Part shown: positions 1 to 7,818 of the stretch, in pieces
Position numbering within the stretch: the first letter of the stretch is position 1
Layout: every line of letters starts with the position of its first letter
Source of the DNA: Deltaproteobacteria bacterium
Lineage (GTDB): Bacteria > Myxococcota > Kuafuiibacteriia > Kuafuiibacteriales > Kuafuiibacteriaceae
Assembly: GCA_016703535.1 (NCBI GenBank)
Contig: JADJBV010000001.1
Span: 1,674,001-1,738,000 of the forward strand
Direction: 5' to 3'
DNA: 64,000 nucleotides
The notes under the pieces: model-generated
What the model saw: only the letters and a program-made list of their open reading frames with translations
Told to the model about the DNA's origin: nothing
The model's database searches: none
Position numbers and translations under genes: made by a program

Positions 1-1
1 C

Positions 2-1534
2 GGCAAACAGCTGGTGTTGCGGCCGACCACCGAAGCCCACGAACGGACGGTCCTGGCCATCGAGGGGCGTCTTCCGATCGTGCCGGCCGACGAGCCGTTT
101 TTGGGTCAGACCTTTCAGTCCCTCAACCCCAACATCGGCTACGGCGTCTTGACCTACGTGCCCGCCGATCAGGTCGAGGAGGCGCCGCTGTCGTTTCAGT
201 CCATCGCCTTGTTCGATCGGATCCCCAACGACGTGCCCTTGGTCGGCGGCACCATCACCGAAAGTTTCCAGACCCCCCTGGCCCACGTGAACGTCTTGGC
301 CCAAAACCGGGGTACGCCGAACATGGCCCTCAAAAACGCGCGCCAAGATCCCCGGGTCGCGCCGTTTTTGGACCGACTGGTGCGCTTTGAGGTGACCCGG
401 ACCGGCTTCGAGCTCCGCACCGCCACCAGCAGCGAGGCCGAGGCTTTTTGGGAGGAGCGGGCGGGCGAGCGGCCTCGCCTGACGCCGCCCCGGGATCTGA
501 GCCGGCGGGAGTTGATCGATCTGGCCGGGGCCTCGTTGGCCGACATCAAGTTCGTCGGCGCCAAGGCGGCCCAACTCGCCGAACTTCAGGCCATCGATTG
601 GGTGACCTACGGCGGCGCCTCGGCGGCGTGTCGATCGACCACCGTGGACCCGCGCCTGCCGGTGCCCCGACCGGCCTTCAGCTTGCCCTTCGCCTTCTTC
701 GAGGAACACGTGGTGCAGAGTGGGGCCCGGGCCGAACTCGACCGGCTGGCCGTGGATCCCGAGTTTAACGCCAACCCGGCGGTGCGGCGAGAGGCCTTGG
801 CCCAGATCCGCCGCCAGATCCGGGACGCGCCGATCGATCCGGCCCTGGTCGCGATGTTGACGACCCAACTGGAGCCCCACTTCGGCACCGATCGGATCCG
901 GCTCCGGAGCTCGACCAACGTCGAAGATCTGGTGGGCTTCAACGGCGCCGGGCTCTACGAGTCCCACTCGGCCCAGCTGGGCAGCCAGGTGCGGCCCCTG
1001 GGCGAGACCATCAAGGAGGTCTGGGCCAGCGTCTACAGCTTCCGAGGTTTCGAGGAGCGGCGCCTCTACAACGTGGACGAGTCCCAGGTCGCGCTGGCGG
1101 TCTTGATCCACCGCGGTTTCCCCGCCGAAGAGGCCAACGGCGTGGCCATCACCCGCAACATCGTCAACCCGAACTCCCACGGCTTTTATCTGAACGCCCA
1201 GATCGGCGAACTATCGGTGGTGAACCCACCGACCGGGGATCTGCCGGAGCAGCTGATCTACCAGCAGTTTTTCCCCCCCGAGATCAAGGTCCTCGGCCGC
1301 TCCACGGCGACCCAAGGCGCCCCGGTTTTGCGGGAACCCGAGCTGCACCGGCTGGCCTGTGCCCTCTCGGCGATCCACGAGCGCTTCAAGCAGCTCTACG
1401 CCGACCGAGTGCCACCCGCCGACTTCGCCGTCGACGCCGAGTTCAAGATCGACGGCCCGGATCGGCAAGTGATGGTGAAGCAGGCCCGCCCGTTCCTCCA
1501 GCTGAAGCCGCCCGAACCTTCCAGCTGCGACTGA
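2..1534 (+). CDS. PEP/pyruvate-binding domain protein (5' end outside window)
   Basis: The frame is open to the left edge, so the true start lies upstream. Two regions are visible. The first is a phosphohistidine-like segment ending PLAHVNVLAQNRGTPNM, with the candidate His at nt 284-286. After it comes a PEP-synthase/PPDK-type ATP-grasp region: VGAKAAQLAEL near nt 557, LRSSTNVEDL near 900, and the C-terminal signature KQARPF. This order is reversed relative to canonical PEP synthase, which runs ATP-grasp, His domain, PEP barrel, and no PEP-binding barrel follows. The protein is clearly homologous to the lipoprotein at 33571-35580, so a secreted or lipoprotein location is plausible, but its N-terminus is not in view. 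The substrate is unknown. It converges with the next gene with no gap. Confidence 0.8.
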   Translation, partial: GKQLVLRPTTEAHERTVLAIEGRLPIVPADEPFLGQTFQSLNPNIGYGVLTYVPADQVEEAPLSFQSIALFDRIPNDVPLVGGTITESFQTPLAHVNVLAQNRGTPNMALKNARQDPRVAPFLDRLVRFEVTRTGFELRTATSSEAEAFWEERAGERPRLTPPRDLSRRELIDLAGASLADIKFVGAKAAQLAELQAIDWVTYGGASAACRSTTVDPRLPVPRPAFSLPFAFFEEHVVQSGARAELDRLAVDPEFNANPAVRREALAQIRRQIRDAPIDPALVAMLTTQLEPHFGTDRIRLRSSTNVEDLVGFNGAGLYESHSAQLGSQVRPLGETIKEVWASVYSFRGFEERRLYNVDESQVALAVLIHRGFPAEEANGVAITRNIVNPNSHGFYLNAQIGELSVVNPPTGDLPEQLIYQQFFPPEIKVLGRSTATQGAPVLREPELHRLACALSAIHERFKQLYADRVPPADFAVDAEFKIDGPDRQVMVKQARPFLQLKPPEPSSCD

Positions 1535-2206
1535 TCAAAAAGCGGGGAGCCGCTCCTGTCGATCCCAGGCGGCTTGGCCCCGGCCGTAGAGCTCCAAACC
1601 CACTTGGCAACCCGAGTCGAAGGCGACCAGGCCCAGGTAGCGGCTGCCGCCTCCTTCGGTCCACTCGTCCTGAAAACACCGGGCGTTGGCGCTCTGCAGG
1701 CCCGCTGGGCACGGGGCGGGGTGGAGGTCTCGGGTTTGGGGTCCAAAGTCCCAGGTTAAGGTCGAGGTCTGGGCCAGGGGGCAGGCGCCGTTGGCCAGCT
1801 CACCTCGCTGCAGCCGAAAGAACGGGATGTCCGGCGAAAAGCCCCCCGAATAACGTTCGCAGATCTCGGGGAAGATCGGCCCCGTGCGACAACTGCGGGT
1901 CAGATCCCGGGTCGGCAACAAGGCGCCCCACAAGAAGCTGCCTGCCATCCCCGCCAAAAACAGGACGCCGGTGAGCAGGATCTTCCAGGCTTTGGGTTCG
2001 GTTTGGCTCGCCGTTTGGGCCGTTCGCCAGGCCACCGCCAAGGCGCCGACGACGATCCCGGCCCGCAAAAGATGCAGCAGGTGGAGGCCCAAAGCCTGGC
2101 CCCGGAGCAACTCGGGGATCAAAAACGGCGAAGCCAACCAGGCCAAAAACGCGGCCGGCAGCCAGCCGATCACGTGAAGAAGGAAACGACCGATCAGGTT
2201 TCCCAT
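1535..2206 (-). CDS. Hypothetical membrane protein, 223 aa
   Basis: I do not recognise a family. The N-terminal ~95 residues hold about three hydrophobic segments (around 8-30, 40-60 and 75-95). They are followed by a hydrophilic, cysteine-containing C-terminal domain of about 125 residues, probably outside the membrane (CRTGPIFPEICERYSGGF, then several further Cys). The ATG directly abuts the nitrilase stop codon (TGAATG), so the two genes are very probably one transcript and translationally coupled. The coding assignment rests on this coupling and on the plausible membrane topology. The function cannot be assigned. Confidence 0.7.
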   Translation of the reverse strand: MGNLIGRFLLHVIGWLPAAFLAWLASPFLIPELLRGQALGLHLLHLLRAGIVVGALAVAWRTAQTASQTEPKAWKILLTGVLFLAGMAGSFLWGALLPTRDLTRSCRTGPIFPEICERYSGGFSPDIPFFRLQRGELANGACPLAQTSTLTWDFGPQTRDLHPAPCPAGLQSANARCFQDEWTEGGGSRYLGLVAFDSGCQVGLELYGRGQAAWDRQERLPAF

Positions 2207-3028
2207 TCAGCCGATCCGATAAGACTCGGTCCGTTCGTGCTCCAAACAAGGCAACTTCTTGCGCAGGGCCCGCAGGTGATCGAGGTCGATCTCGGCGACG
2301 GCCACGCTCGGCCGATCCGGGCAGGTCGCCAACACGGTGCCCCAAGGATCGATGATCATCGAACGGCCGTAGGTGGCTCGGGTTTCGGTGTTCTGGCCGA
2401 CCTGGCCGGCGGCCAAGACAAAACACTGGCTCTCGATGGCCCGGGCCCTCAGCAGGATCTCCCAGTGGTCCCGGCCGGTGGGCACGGTAAAGGCGGCGGG
2501 CACCACCAGCAGCTCGGCGCCGGCCCGGACCAAGGTGCGATACAGATCGGGGAAGCGAAGGTCGTAGCAGATGGTCATGCCCAACTTGGCGAAGGGCAGG
2601 GTGGCCAAGGTCGCCGACTCCCCGGGCACCACCGAGGCCGACTCCTGGTGGGTCGCCCCCACGCCCAAGGCGACGTCGAAGAGGTGGATCTTCCGATACA
2701 CCGCCAGCCGTTGACCCTCGGGCCCGTAGAGCACCGAGGTGTTGTAGGCCTTGTCCGGCTTTGGCCCCCGTTCGGGCAAGGAGCCGGCCAGGAGGAAGAT
2801 CCCATGTTCCTTCGCCTTGGCGGCCAAGCGGCCGAAGCTGGGGCCGTCCAGGGGTTCGGCCAAGCGCAACTTCTCGGCTTCGGTGCCCATGTAGCTGACG
2901 TTTTCGGGCAAGACCACCAGCTTGGCGCCGCGCCGGCCCGCTTCATCCACCAAAGACTCGGCCGACTCGAGGGAGGCCTCTTGATCGGTGGTGGTCGTGA
3001 GCTGGACGACGGCGGCGAGCAGGCGCAT
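2207..3028 (-). CDS. Carbon-nitrogen hydrolase (nitrilase superfamily, Nit/omega-amidase-like)
   Basis: This 273-aa cytoplasmic amidase-type hydrolase carries the full Glu-Lys-Cys triad of the nitrilase superfamily. Glu42 is in LVVLPENVSYMG, Lys113 in YRKIHLFD and Cys154 in MTICYDLRFPDLYR. The latter two motifs and the length match the Nit1/Nit2 branch, which includes omega-amidases and deaminated-glutathione amidases. Substrate is not decidable by eye. ATG 3028 is chosen because the homologous core starts with MRLLAAVVQL. A promoter-like pair also lies just upstream (see the promoter entry), so the longer frame back to 3082 would run through it. It is divergent from ileS and coupled to the downstream membrane protein. 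Confidence 0.9.
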   Translation of the reverse strand: MRLLAAVVQLTTTTDQEASLESAESLVDEAGRRGAKLVVLPENVSYMGTEAEKLRLAEPLDGPSFGRLAAKAKEHGIFLLAGSLPERGPKPDKAYNTSVLYGPEGQRLAVYRKIHLFDVALGVGATHQESASVVPGESATLATLPFAKLGMTICYDLRFPDLYRTLVRAGAELLVVPAAFTVPTGRDHWEILLRARAIESQCFVLAAGQVGQNTETRATYGRSMIIDPWGTVLATCPDRPSVAVAEIDLDHLRALRKKLPCLEHERTESYRIG

Positions 3029-3033
3029 GGCCT

Positions 3034-3062
3034 TCGGTACCGTGGGCGTTGGGCTCGGGCAA
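3034..3062 (-). promoter_or_regulatory. Promoter for the nitrilase gene, leaderless type
   Basis: On the minus strand TTGCCC (3057-3062) is followed by a 17-bp spacer and TACCGA (3034-3039). The ATG at 3028 lies only 5 nt beyond the -10 box. Transcription would begin at or next to the start codon. No Shine-Dalgarno sequence fits between. Confidence 0.5.
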
Positions 3063-3096
3063 GCACGGGGCGAGCCCCCCACGGTTGATGCTTGCC

Positions 3097-3125
3097 TTGC
3101 CGGGGCGCGATCCAGGGGCTAGGTT
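3097..3125 (+). promoter_or_regulatory. Promoter for ileS, leaderless type
   Basis: TTGCCG (3097-3102), a 17-bp spacer and TAGGTT (3120-3125) are followed after 9 nt by the GTG at 3135. The geometry predicts a 5' leader of only a few nucleotides. It is divergent from the nitrilase promoter, with the two -35 boxes about 35 bp apart. Confidence 0.55.
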
Positions 3126-3134
3126 CCGGGCGCT

Positions 3135-6100
3135 GTGGCGTTCGACAAGGTAGACCAAGCCGTCCCCAACTTCCCCGAGCTGGAGCGCCGGATCCTGCAG
3201 CTCTGGAAGGACCGGCAGGTCTTCGAAAAGAGCCTGGAAGAGAGCCGGAGCAAGCCCGAGTTCGTATTTTACGAAGGGCCCCCGACCGCCAACGGCCTGC
3301 CCCACAACGGCCACGTCTTGACCCGGGTCATCAAGGACCTCTTCCCCCGCTACATGACCATGCGCGGCTTCCACGTGGAGCGCCGGGCCGGCTGGGACAC
3401 CCACGGCCTGCCGGTGGAGGTCGAGGTCGAGAAGGAGCTCCGGATCCGGGGCAAAGAGGCCATCCTCCAGTACGGCGTCGATCGCTTCAGCAAGAAGTGC
3501 CTGGAGTCGGTGTTCCGCTACACCACCGAGTGGGAACACCTGACCCAGCGGATCGGCTTTTGGGTCGATCTGGAGAAGGCCTACGTCACCTTCCACAAGT
3601 CCTACGTCGAGTCGGTGTGGTGGGCCCTGTCCGAGCTCTTCAAGAAGAAGTTGCTCTACCAAGGCCACAAGGTGGTCTGGTGGTGGGCCCAAGGCGGCAC
3701 CGCCTTGTCGGCCGGTGAGGTCGGCAGCAGCTACAAGACCGTCGACGATCCCTCGGCCTACGTCCGTTTCCCGCTGGTGGGTGAGGCGGCGAGTTTGGTG
3801 GTGTGGACCACCACGCCCTGGACCCTGCCGTCGAACATGTTCGTCGGGGCCCACGCCGACTTCGACTACGCCTACGTCAAAGACGAAGAGACCGGCGAAG
3901 TTTTGGTGCTGGCCGAGGCCTTGGTCCCCGCCCTCGAGGGCAAGTTGGGGCGCAAGCTCAGCCCCCAGAAGGTGGTCAAGGGCGCGGCCTTGTTTGGCCG
4001 CCGTTACACCCCGCCGTTCTCCACCTACGCCGCGGAGCACGGCGCCGATGAGCGCTACTTCCGCATCGTGCCCGGCGACAAAGCGACCTCCGGCTCACCC
4101 CAGTGGTTCGTCACCTTGGACGCCGGCACCGGCCTGGTCCACATGGCCCCGGCCTTCGGCGAAGACGACTGGAAGGTCTGGCGCAACGAACGGCAGAAGG
4201 CCCCCAACCTGGAGATGTTCTGCGCGGTCCGGAGCGACGGAAAGTTCGACCACCGGCTGCAGGCCCTCGGCCTGGAGGGCGTGTGGGTCAAGGACGCGGA
4301 CAAGACGCTGCTCAAGGACCTCAAGGAGCGGGGCCTGCTGCTCCACCAAGAGACCTACCGCCACGAGTACCCGTTTTGTCCCCGGGCCGACAACGATCCG
4401 CTGATCCAGTATGCCCGCTCGGCCTGGTTCATCCAGACCACCGCCAAGATCGATCAGGTGATGGCCAACAACGAAACCGTCACCTGGGCCCCGGCCCACA
4501 TCAAGGAGGGCCGCTTCGGCGACTTCTTGGCCAGCAACGTGGACTGGGCCCTCTCGCGAGAGCGCTTTTGGGGCACTCCACTCAATATATGGGTCTGCGA
4601 AAAGTGTGAGGCCATGGAGGCGCCGTCGTCCTGCGCCGAGATCGAGCAGCGCAACCCCGCGGCTTTTGCGGCCTTCGCCGAGGCCAAGGCCGCCGATCCG
4701 ACCCTGTCCGAGCACCTGATCGTGCACAAGCCGTGGATCGATCAGGTCACCTTCAGCTGCAAGTGCGGCGGCACCATGAAGCGGGTGCCCGAGGTGATCG
4801 ACTGCTGGTTCGACTCGGGTTGTATGCCCTTCGCTCAGTTCGGTTATCCCCACGCGCCCGGGAGCAAGGAGGCCTTCGCCCGTTCGTTCCCGGCCGACTT
4901 CATCTCCGAGGCCATCGATCAGACCCGAGGTTGGTTCTACTCCCTGATGGCGGTGTCGACCTTGGTGTTCGACAAGCAGAAGCCGCCGCACCCCTTCAAG
5001 CGCTGCATCGTGCTCGGCCACATCGTGGACAAGGCGGGCAAGAAGGAGTCGAAGTCGATCGGCAACTACACCCCGCCCGAGGTGATCTTGGACGCGGTGC
5101 GCATGGAGTTCGCGCCGATCGCCGCCAGCGAAGGGGTCGCCGCGGGGATCAAGCCGATCGCCGGCACCGCCTACGTGGGCCGGGACGATCTCGAGGGCCT
5201 GGATCTCAAGGAAGGCTCACGGGTGAACCTGTACCGCCGCGAAGATCCGTCGGTGCGGGTCAACGTCCAGGTCCAGGTGGGGAAGAAGTTGCCCCGTCGG
5301 GTGATCGTCTTGTCCGACGTCGATCGGGAGACCCTCGGCCTGGAGAACGGCAGCCCCGACGTGATGCCCAAAGAGGTGCCCAACCTGGCGCCGACCCGGC
5401 GGGTGGTGGTCGAGGCCGAGGGCGTCCCGGCGCCGGGGGCCGACGCCTTCCGCTGGTTCTTCTACGCCTCCAACCCGCCCTGGAACAACACGCGCCACTC
5501 CTTGTCCAACGTGCGCGGCCTCCAGAAGGAGCTGCCGATCAAGCTGCGCAACGTCTACAGCTTCTTCGTCACCTACGCGAACATCGACGGCTTCGATCCC
5601 AAAAAGGACGAGGCCCACAAGAGTGAGGTCAAGAAGCGCCCGCTCCTCGATCGCTGGATCTTGAGCGAACTGGAGAAGACCAAACAGGCGGTGACGGTCC
5701 ACATGGACGAGTTCCGCTCTTACGAGGCGACCCAGGTCCTCTCGGAGTTCGTGGAGGGGCTCTCCAACTGGTACGTGCGCCGCTCCCGGGATCGCTTCTG
5801 GGCCGAGGGCCGGGGCCAAGACAAGTTGGACGCCTACTGGACCCTCTACATGGTGCTCCGGGATCTGAGCCTGATGTTGGCGCCCTTTTTGCCGTTCGCC
5901 GCCGAGGACATGTACCAGTCCCTGGTGGTGAAGCAGTACGGCGAAGGCCACCCATCCAGCGTGCACCTGCGGCTCTTCCCCACCGGGGATCAGTCCCGGA
6001 TCGACGAGGCCTTGTCCCTCGACATGAGGGAGGTCCGGGACCTGTTGTCCTTGGGGCTCCAGGTTCGGGCCAGCCACAAGCTCAAGACCCGGCAGCCCTT

Positions 6101-6836
6101 GTCCGAGGCCAAGATCGTGTTGTCGGTGCCGGCCCGGAAGGCGGCCCTCGAGGCCTACGTCGAGGTGATGAAGGAGGAGCTCAACGTCGAGGCGATCTCC
6201 TTCCTGGATCGGGCCGACGCCTTCGTCGGCTACAAGGTGAAGCCCAACTTCCAGAGCCTCGGCAAACGGCTGGGCCCCAAGATGAAGGCCACCCAAGCGG
6301 CCATCACCGCCGCTGATCCCGGGGTGCTCAAGGCCGCCCTCGATCAGAAGGGGGAGGTCCGGATCGTGGTCGACGACGAAGAGGTAGTGTTGTCGAGCGA
6401 AGATCTGGTGATCTTGGTGGAGGCCAAAGAGGGCTTCGCGGCCGCCAGCGCCCCGGTGGGGGTGGTGGTGCTCGACACCAAACTCGACCAGCGGCTCCTC
6501 GACGTGGGTCGGCTCCGGGAGGTCCTCAGCAAGGTCCAAGGCGCCCGCAAAGAGGCCCAACTCGAATATACTCAAAGGATCGAGCTCTTCCTCGACACCT
6601 CCTCCGAGTCTTTGTCGGCGCTGCTCGAGCGGGAGAAAGGCGCCATCGCCAAGGAGGCCTTGTGCCTCTCGATCCAGGTCCGCAACCCGGGCCCGGCGCC
6701 GAGCGAACGCAACGAAGACGGATATCACCTGGACTTCGAGGTCGACGGCGAACCCTTGCACCTGCACCTGCGCGGCATCCAAGGCCCAGCGGTCCCGGCG
6801 GTGCCCCCCGGGCGCGGGTCCTCCTTCATCGGCTGA
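3135..6836 (+). CDS. ileS: Isoleucyl-tRNA synthetase, type 2 (eukaryote-like)
   Basis: This cytosolic class I synthetase charges tRNA-Ile. At 1233 aa it is longer than type-1 bacterial IleRS (about 940 aa). The HIGH motif is HNGH (57-60, in PPTANGLPHNGH) and the KMSKS loop reads KESKS (637-641), both in the style of type-2/eukaryote-like enzymes, the group that includes mupirocin-resistant IleRS. Between KESKSIGN and the conserved GADAFRW (about 768) lie roughly 110 extra residues compared with the normal short connector. The editing domain, PPWNN motif and a long anticodon-binding C-terminus are present. GTG 3135 fits both the promoter and the family N-terminus. It is monocistronic and convergent with the SET gene. 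Confidence 0.97.
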   Translation: MAFDKVDQAVPNFPELERRILQLWKDRQVFEKSLEESRSKPEFVFYEGPPTANGLPHNGHVLTRVIKDLFPRYMTMRGFHVERRAGWDTHGLPVEVEVEKELRIRGKEAILQYGVDRFSKKCLESVFRYTTEWEHLTQRIGFWVDLEKAYVTFHKSYVESVWWALSELFKKKLLYQGHKVVWWWAQGGTALSAGEVGSSYKTVDDPSAYVRFPLVGEAASLVVWTTTPWTLPSNMFVGAHADFDYAYVKDEETGEVLVLAEALVPALEGKLGRKLSPQKVVKGAALFGRRYTPPFSTYAAEHGADERYFRIVPGDKATSGSPQWFVTLDAGTGLVHMAPAFGEDDWKVWRNERQKAPNLEMFCAVRSDGKFDHRLQALGLEGVWVKDADKTLLKDLKERGLLLHQETYRHEYPFCPRADNDPLIQYARSAWFIQTTAKIDQVMANNETVTWAPAHIKEGRFGDFLASNVDWALSRERFWGTPLNIWVCEKCEAMEAPSSCAEIEQRNPAAFAAFAEAKAADPTLSEHLIVHKPWIDQVTFSCKCGGTMKRVPEVIDCWFDSGCMPFAQFGYPHAPGSKEAFARSFPADFISEAIDQTRGWFYSLMAVSTLVFDKQKPPHPFKRCIVLGHIVDKAGKKESKSIGNYTPPEVILDAVRMEFAPIAASEGVAAGIKPIAGTAYVGRDDLEGLDLKEGSRVNLYRREDPSVRVNVQVQVGKKLPRRVIVLSDVDRETLGLENGSPDVMPKEVPNLAPTRRVVVEAEGVPAPGADAFRWFFYASNPPWNNTRHSLSNVRGLQKELPIKLRNVYSFFVTYANIDGFDPKKDEAHKSEVKKRPLLDRWILSELEKTKQAVTVHMDEFRSYEATQVLSEFVEGLSNWYVRRSRDRFWAEGRGQDKLDAYWTLYMVLRDLSLMLAPFLPFAAEDMYQSLVVKQYGEGHPSSVHLRLFPTGDQSRIDEALSLDMREVRDLLSLGLQVRASHKLKTRQPLSEAKIVLSVPARKAALEAYVEVMKEELNVEAISFLDRADAFVGYKVKPNFQSLGKRLGPKMKATQAAITAADPGVLKAALDQKGEVRIVVDDEEVVLSSEDLVILVEAKEGFAAASAPVGVVVLDTKLDQRLLDVGRLREVLSKVQGARKEAQLEYTQRIELFLDTSSESLSALLEREKGAIAKEALCLSIQVRNPGPAPSERNEDGYHLDFEVDGEPLHLHLRGIQGPAVPAVPPGRGSSFIG

Positions 6837-6862
6837 AGATCACCGAGGTGGTCTGGCGGGCG

Positions 6863-6898
6863 AAAAAGGCCGGCGCTTCAAAGCGGCGCGGGCCGGCC
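6863..6898 (-). terminator. Rho-independent terminator of the SET-domain gene
   Basis: On the minus strand GGCCGGC (6892-6898) pairs with GCCGGCC (6868-6874) and is followed directly by TTTTT (6863-6867). The hairpin overlaps the last codons and stop of the SET-domain gene and sits just past the ileS stop. Confidence 0.6.
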
Positions 6899-7711
6899 TC
6901 GGCCCTTCCAATAACCTCGGGTGTAGTTGATCGAGACCTGTTCGCCGGCGGCGATGTCCCGCTGGGCCACGAAGTAGGTGAACATCCCGTCCTCGAGGAG
7001 GAGCTGCCGGCTCACCGCGTTCGGTTGATAGGAGTGGTTGAGGAAGCGCGTGAAGTTGCCGGCCTCTAGGCCATCGATGACCACGATGCCCTTCTTCAGG
7101 CTGATCTCGGCCCCGTATTCGAAGGAGTAGCCGTTGGCGGTCAAAAACGGCCACATCACGTCGGCCGGCAAAAACCGCAGCTCGCCCGTGTATTCGCCCA
7201 GGAAAGTGCCGCGCCGGATCGGCGTTTTGGCGAACACCCCGCTGCCGACGTCTTTCCCCACCGGGCGGATCTCGAGGTCAGCCACCTCCTTCAGTCGCAA
7301 GGACTCAGCGTGGGCCACCGTTTTGCCCGAGGTGAGTGGGCCGAGGCGTCGGGCCCGCTTGAGCTGGGTGGTGATCGCCTGCTGCACGACCTTCGGCATC
7401 CCGTCCTCGGGGAGGATCACCGACGGGCTGTAGCGAACCCCGTGGTCCGCGCAGGCCGCCGCGTGGCGCTGGTGCCGCTCCGCCAAGATCGCTGGGTCAG
7501 GGTGGAGTTCGGGGACCGCCGCGCTCCGCAGGATGACGTCGACTCGGGCGCGCCGCTCTTCCTTCGTCAGGCACGCCGGCGCCGACGAGCCCAACACCGA
7601 GGTGGGGGCGAAGTCGGGGGTGAACTCCGGCACCTGTTGGCGCCCGCCCTGAGGTGACGAGGTGCGCGAAGGTCGCTCCAACGACGGGCTTCGGAACTGC
7701 ACTTGCCCCAT
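6878..7711 (-). CDS. SET-domain protein, putative protein-lysine methyltransferase
   Basis: This 277-aa protein has a C-terminal SET domain of about 120 residues, which transfers methyl from S-adenosylmethionine to protein lysine. Visible SET motifs are GKDVGSGVFAKTPIRRG (AdoMet binding), GEYTGEL, RFLNHSYQPN (the NHS..PN pseudoknot motif) and GEQVSINYTRGYW with the catalytic-type Tyr. No post-SET cysteine cluster is visible. The N-terminal ~130 residues have no family I recognise. ATG 7711 is preferred because the longer frame to 7810 would leave only 8 bp before the divergent permease gene. The target protein is unknown, and the enzyme family is the secure part. Confidence 0.85.
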   Translation of the reverse strand: MGQVQFRSPSLERPSRTSSPQGGRQQVPEFTPDFAPTSVLGSSAPACLTKEERRARVDVILRSAAVPELHPDPAILAERHQRHAAACADHGVRYSPSVILPEDGMPKVVQQAITTQLKRARRLGPLTSGKTVAHAESLRLKEVADLEIRPVGKDVGSGVFAKTPIRRGTFLGEYTGELRFLPADVMWPFLTANGYSFEYGAEISLKKGIVVIDGLEAGNFTRFLNHSYQPNAVSRQLLLEDGMFTYFVAQRDIAAGEQVSINYTRGYWKGRGRPAPL

Positions 7712-7818
7712 GACCCGTTTTCGTCTTTGAACCGAAGAAGTTGCGGCCCCGGTGGGGTGTCGCATCGAGCTGAAAGGGGGGTGTCGGTTGGAGGCGCCTT
7801 CAGGCAGCATCCGCCTCC

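Noticed and set aside
5217..6782. Long antisense frame opposite ileS
   Set aside because: It is a typical GC-rich shadow of a well-supported gene, with no start signals or recognisable family.
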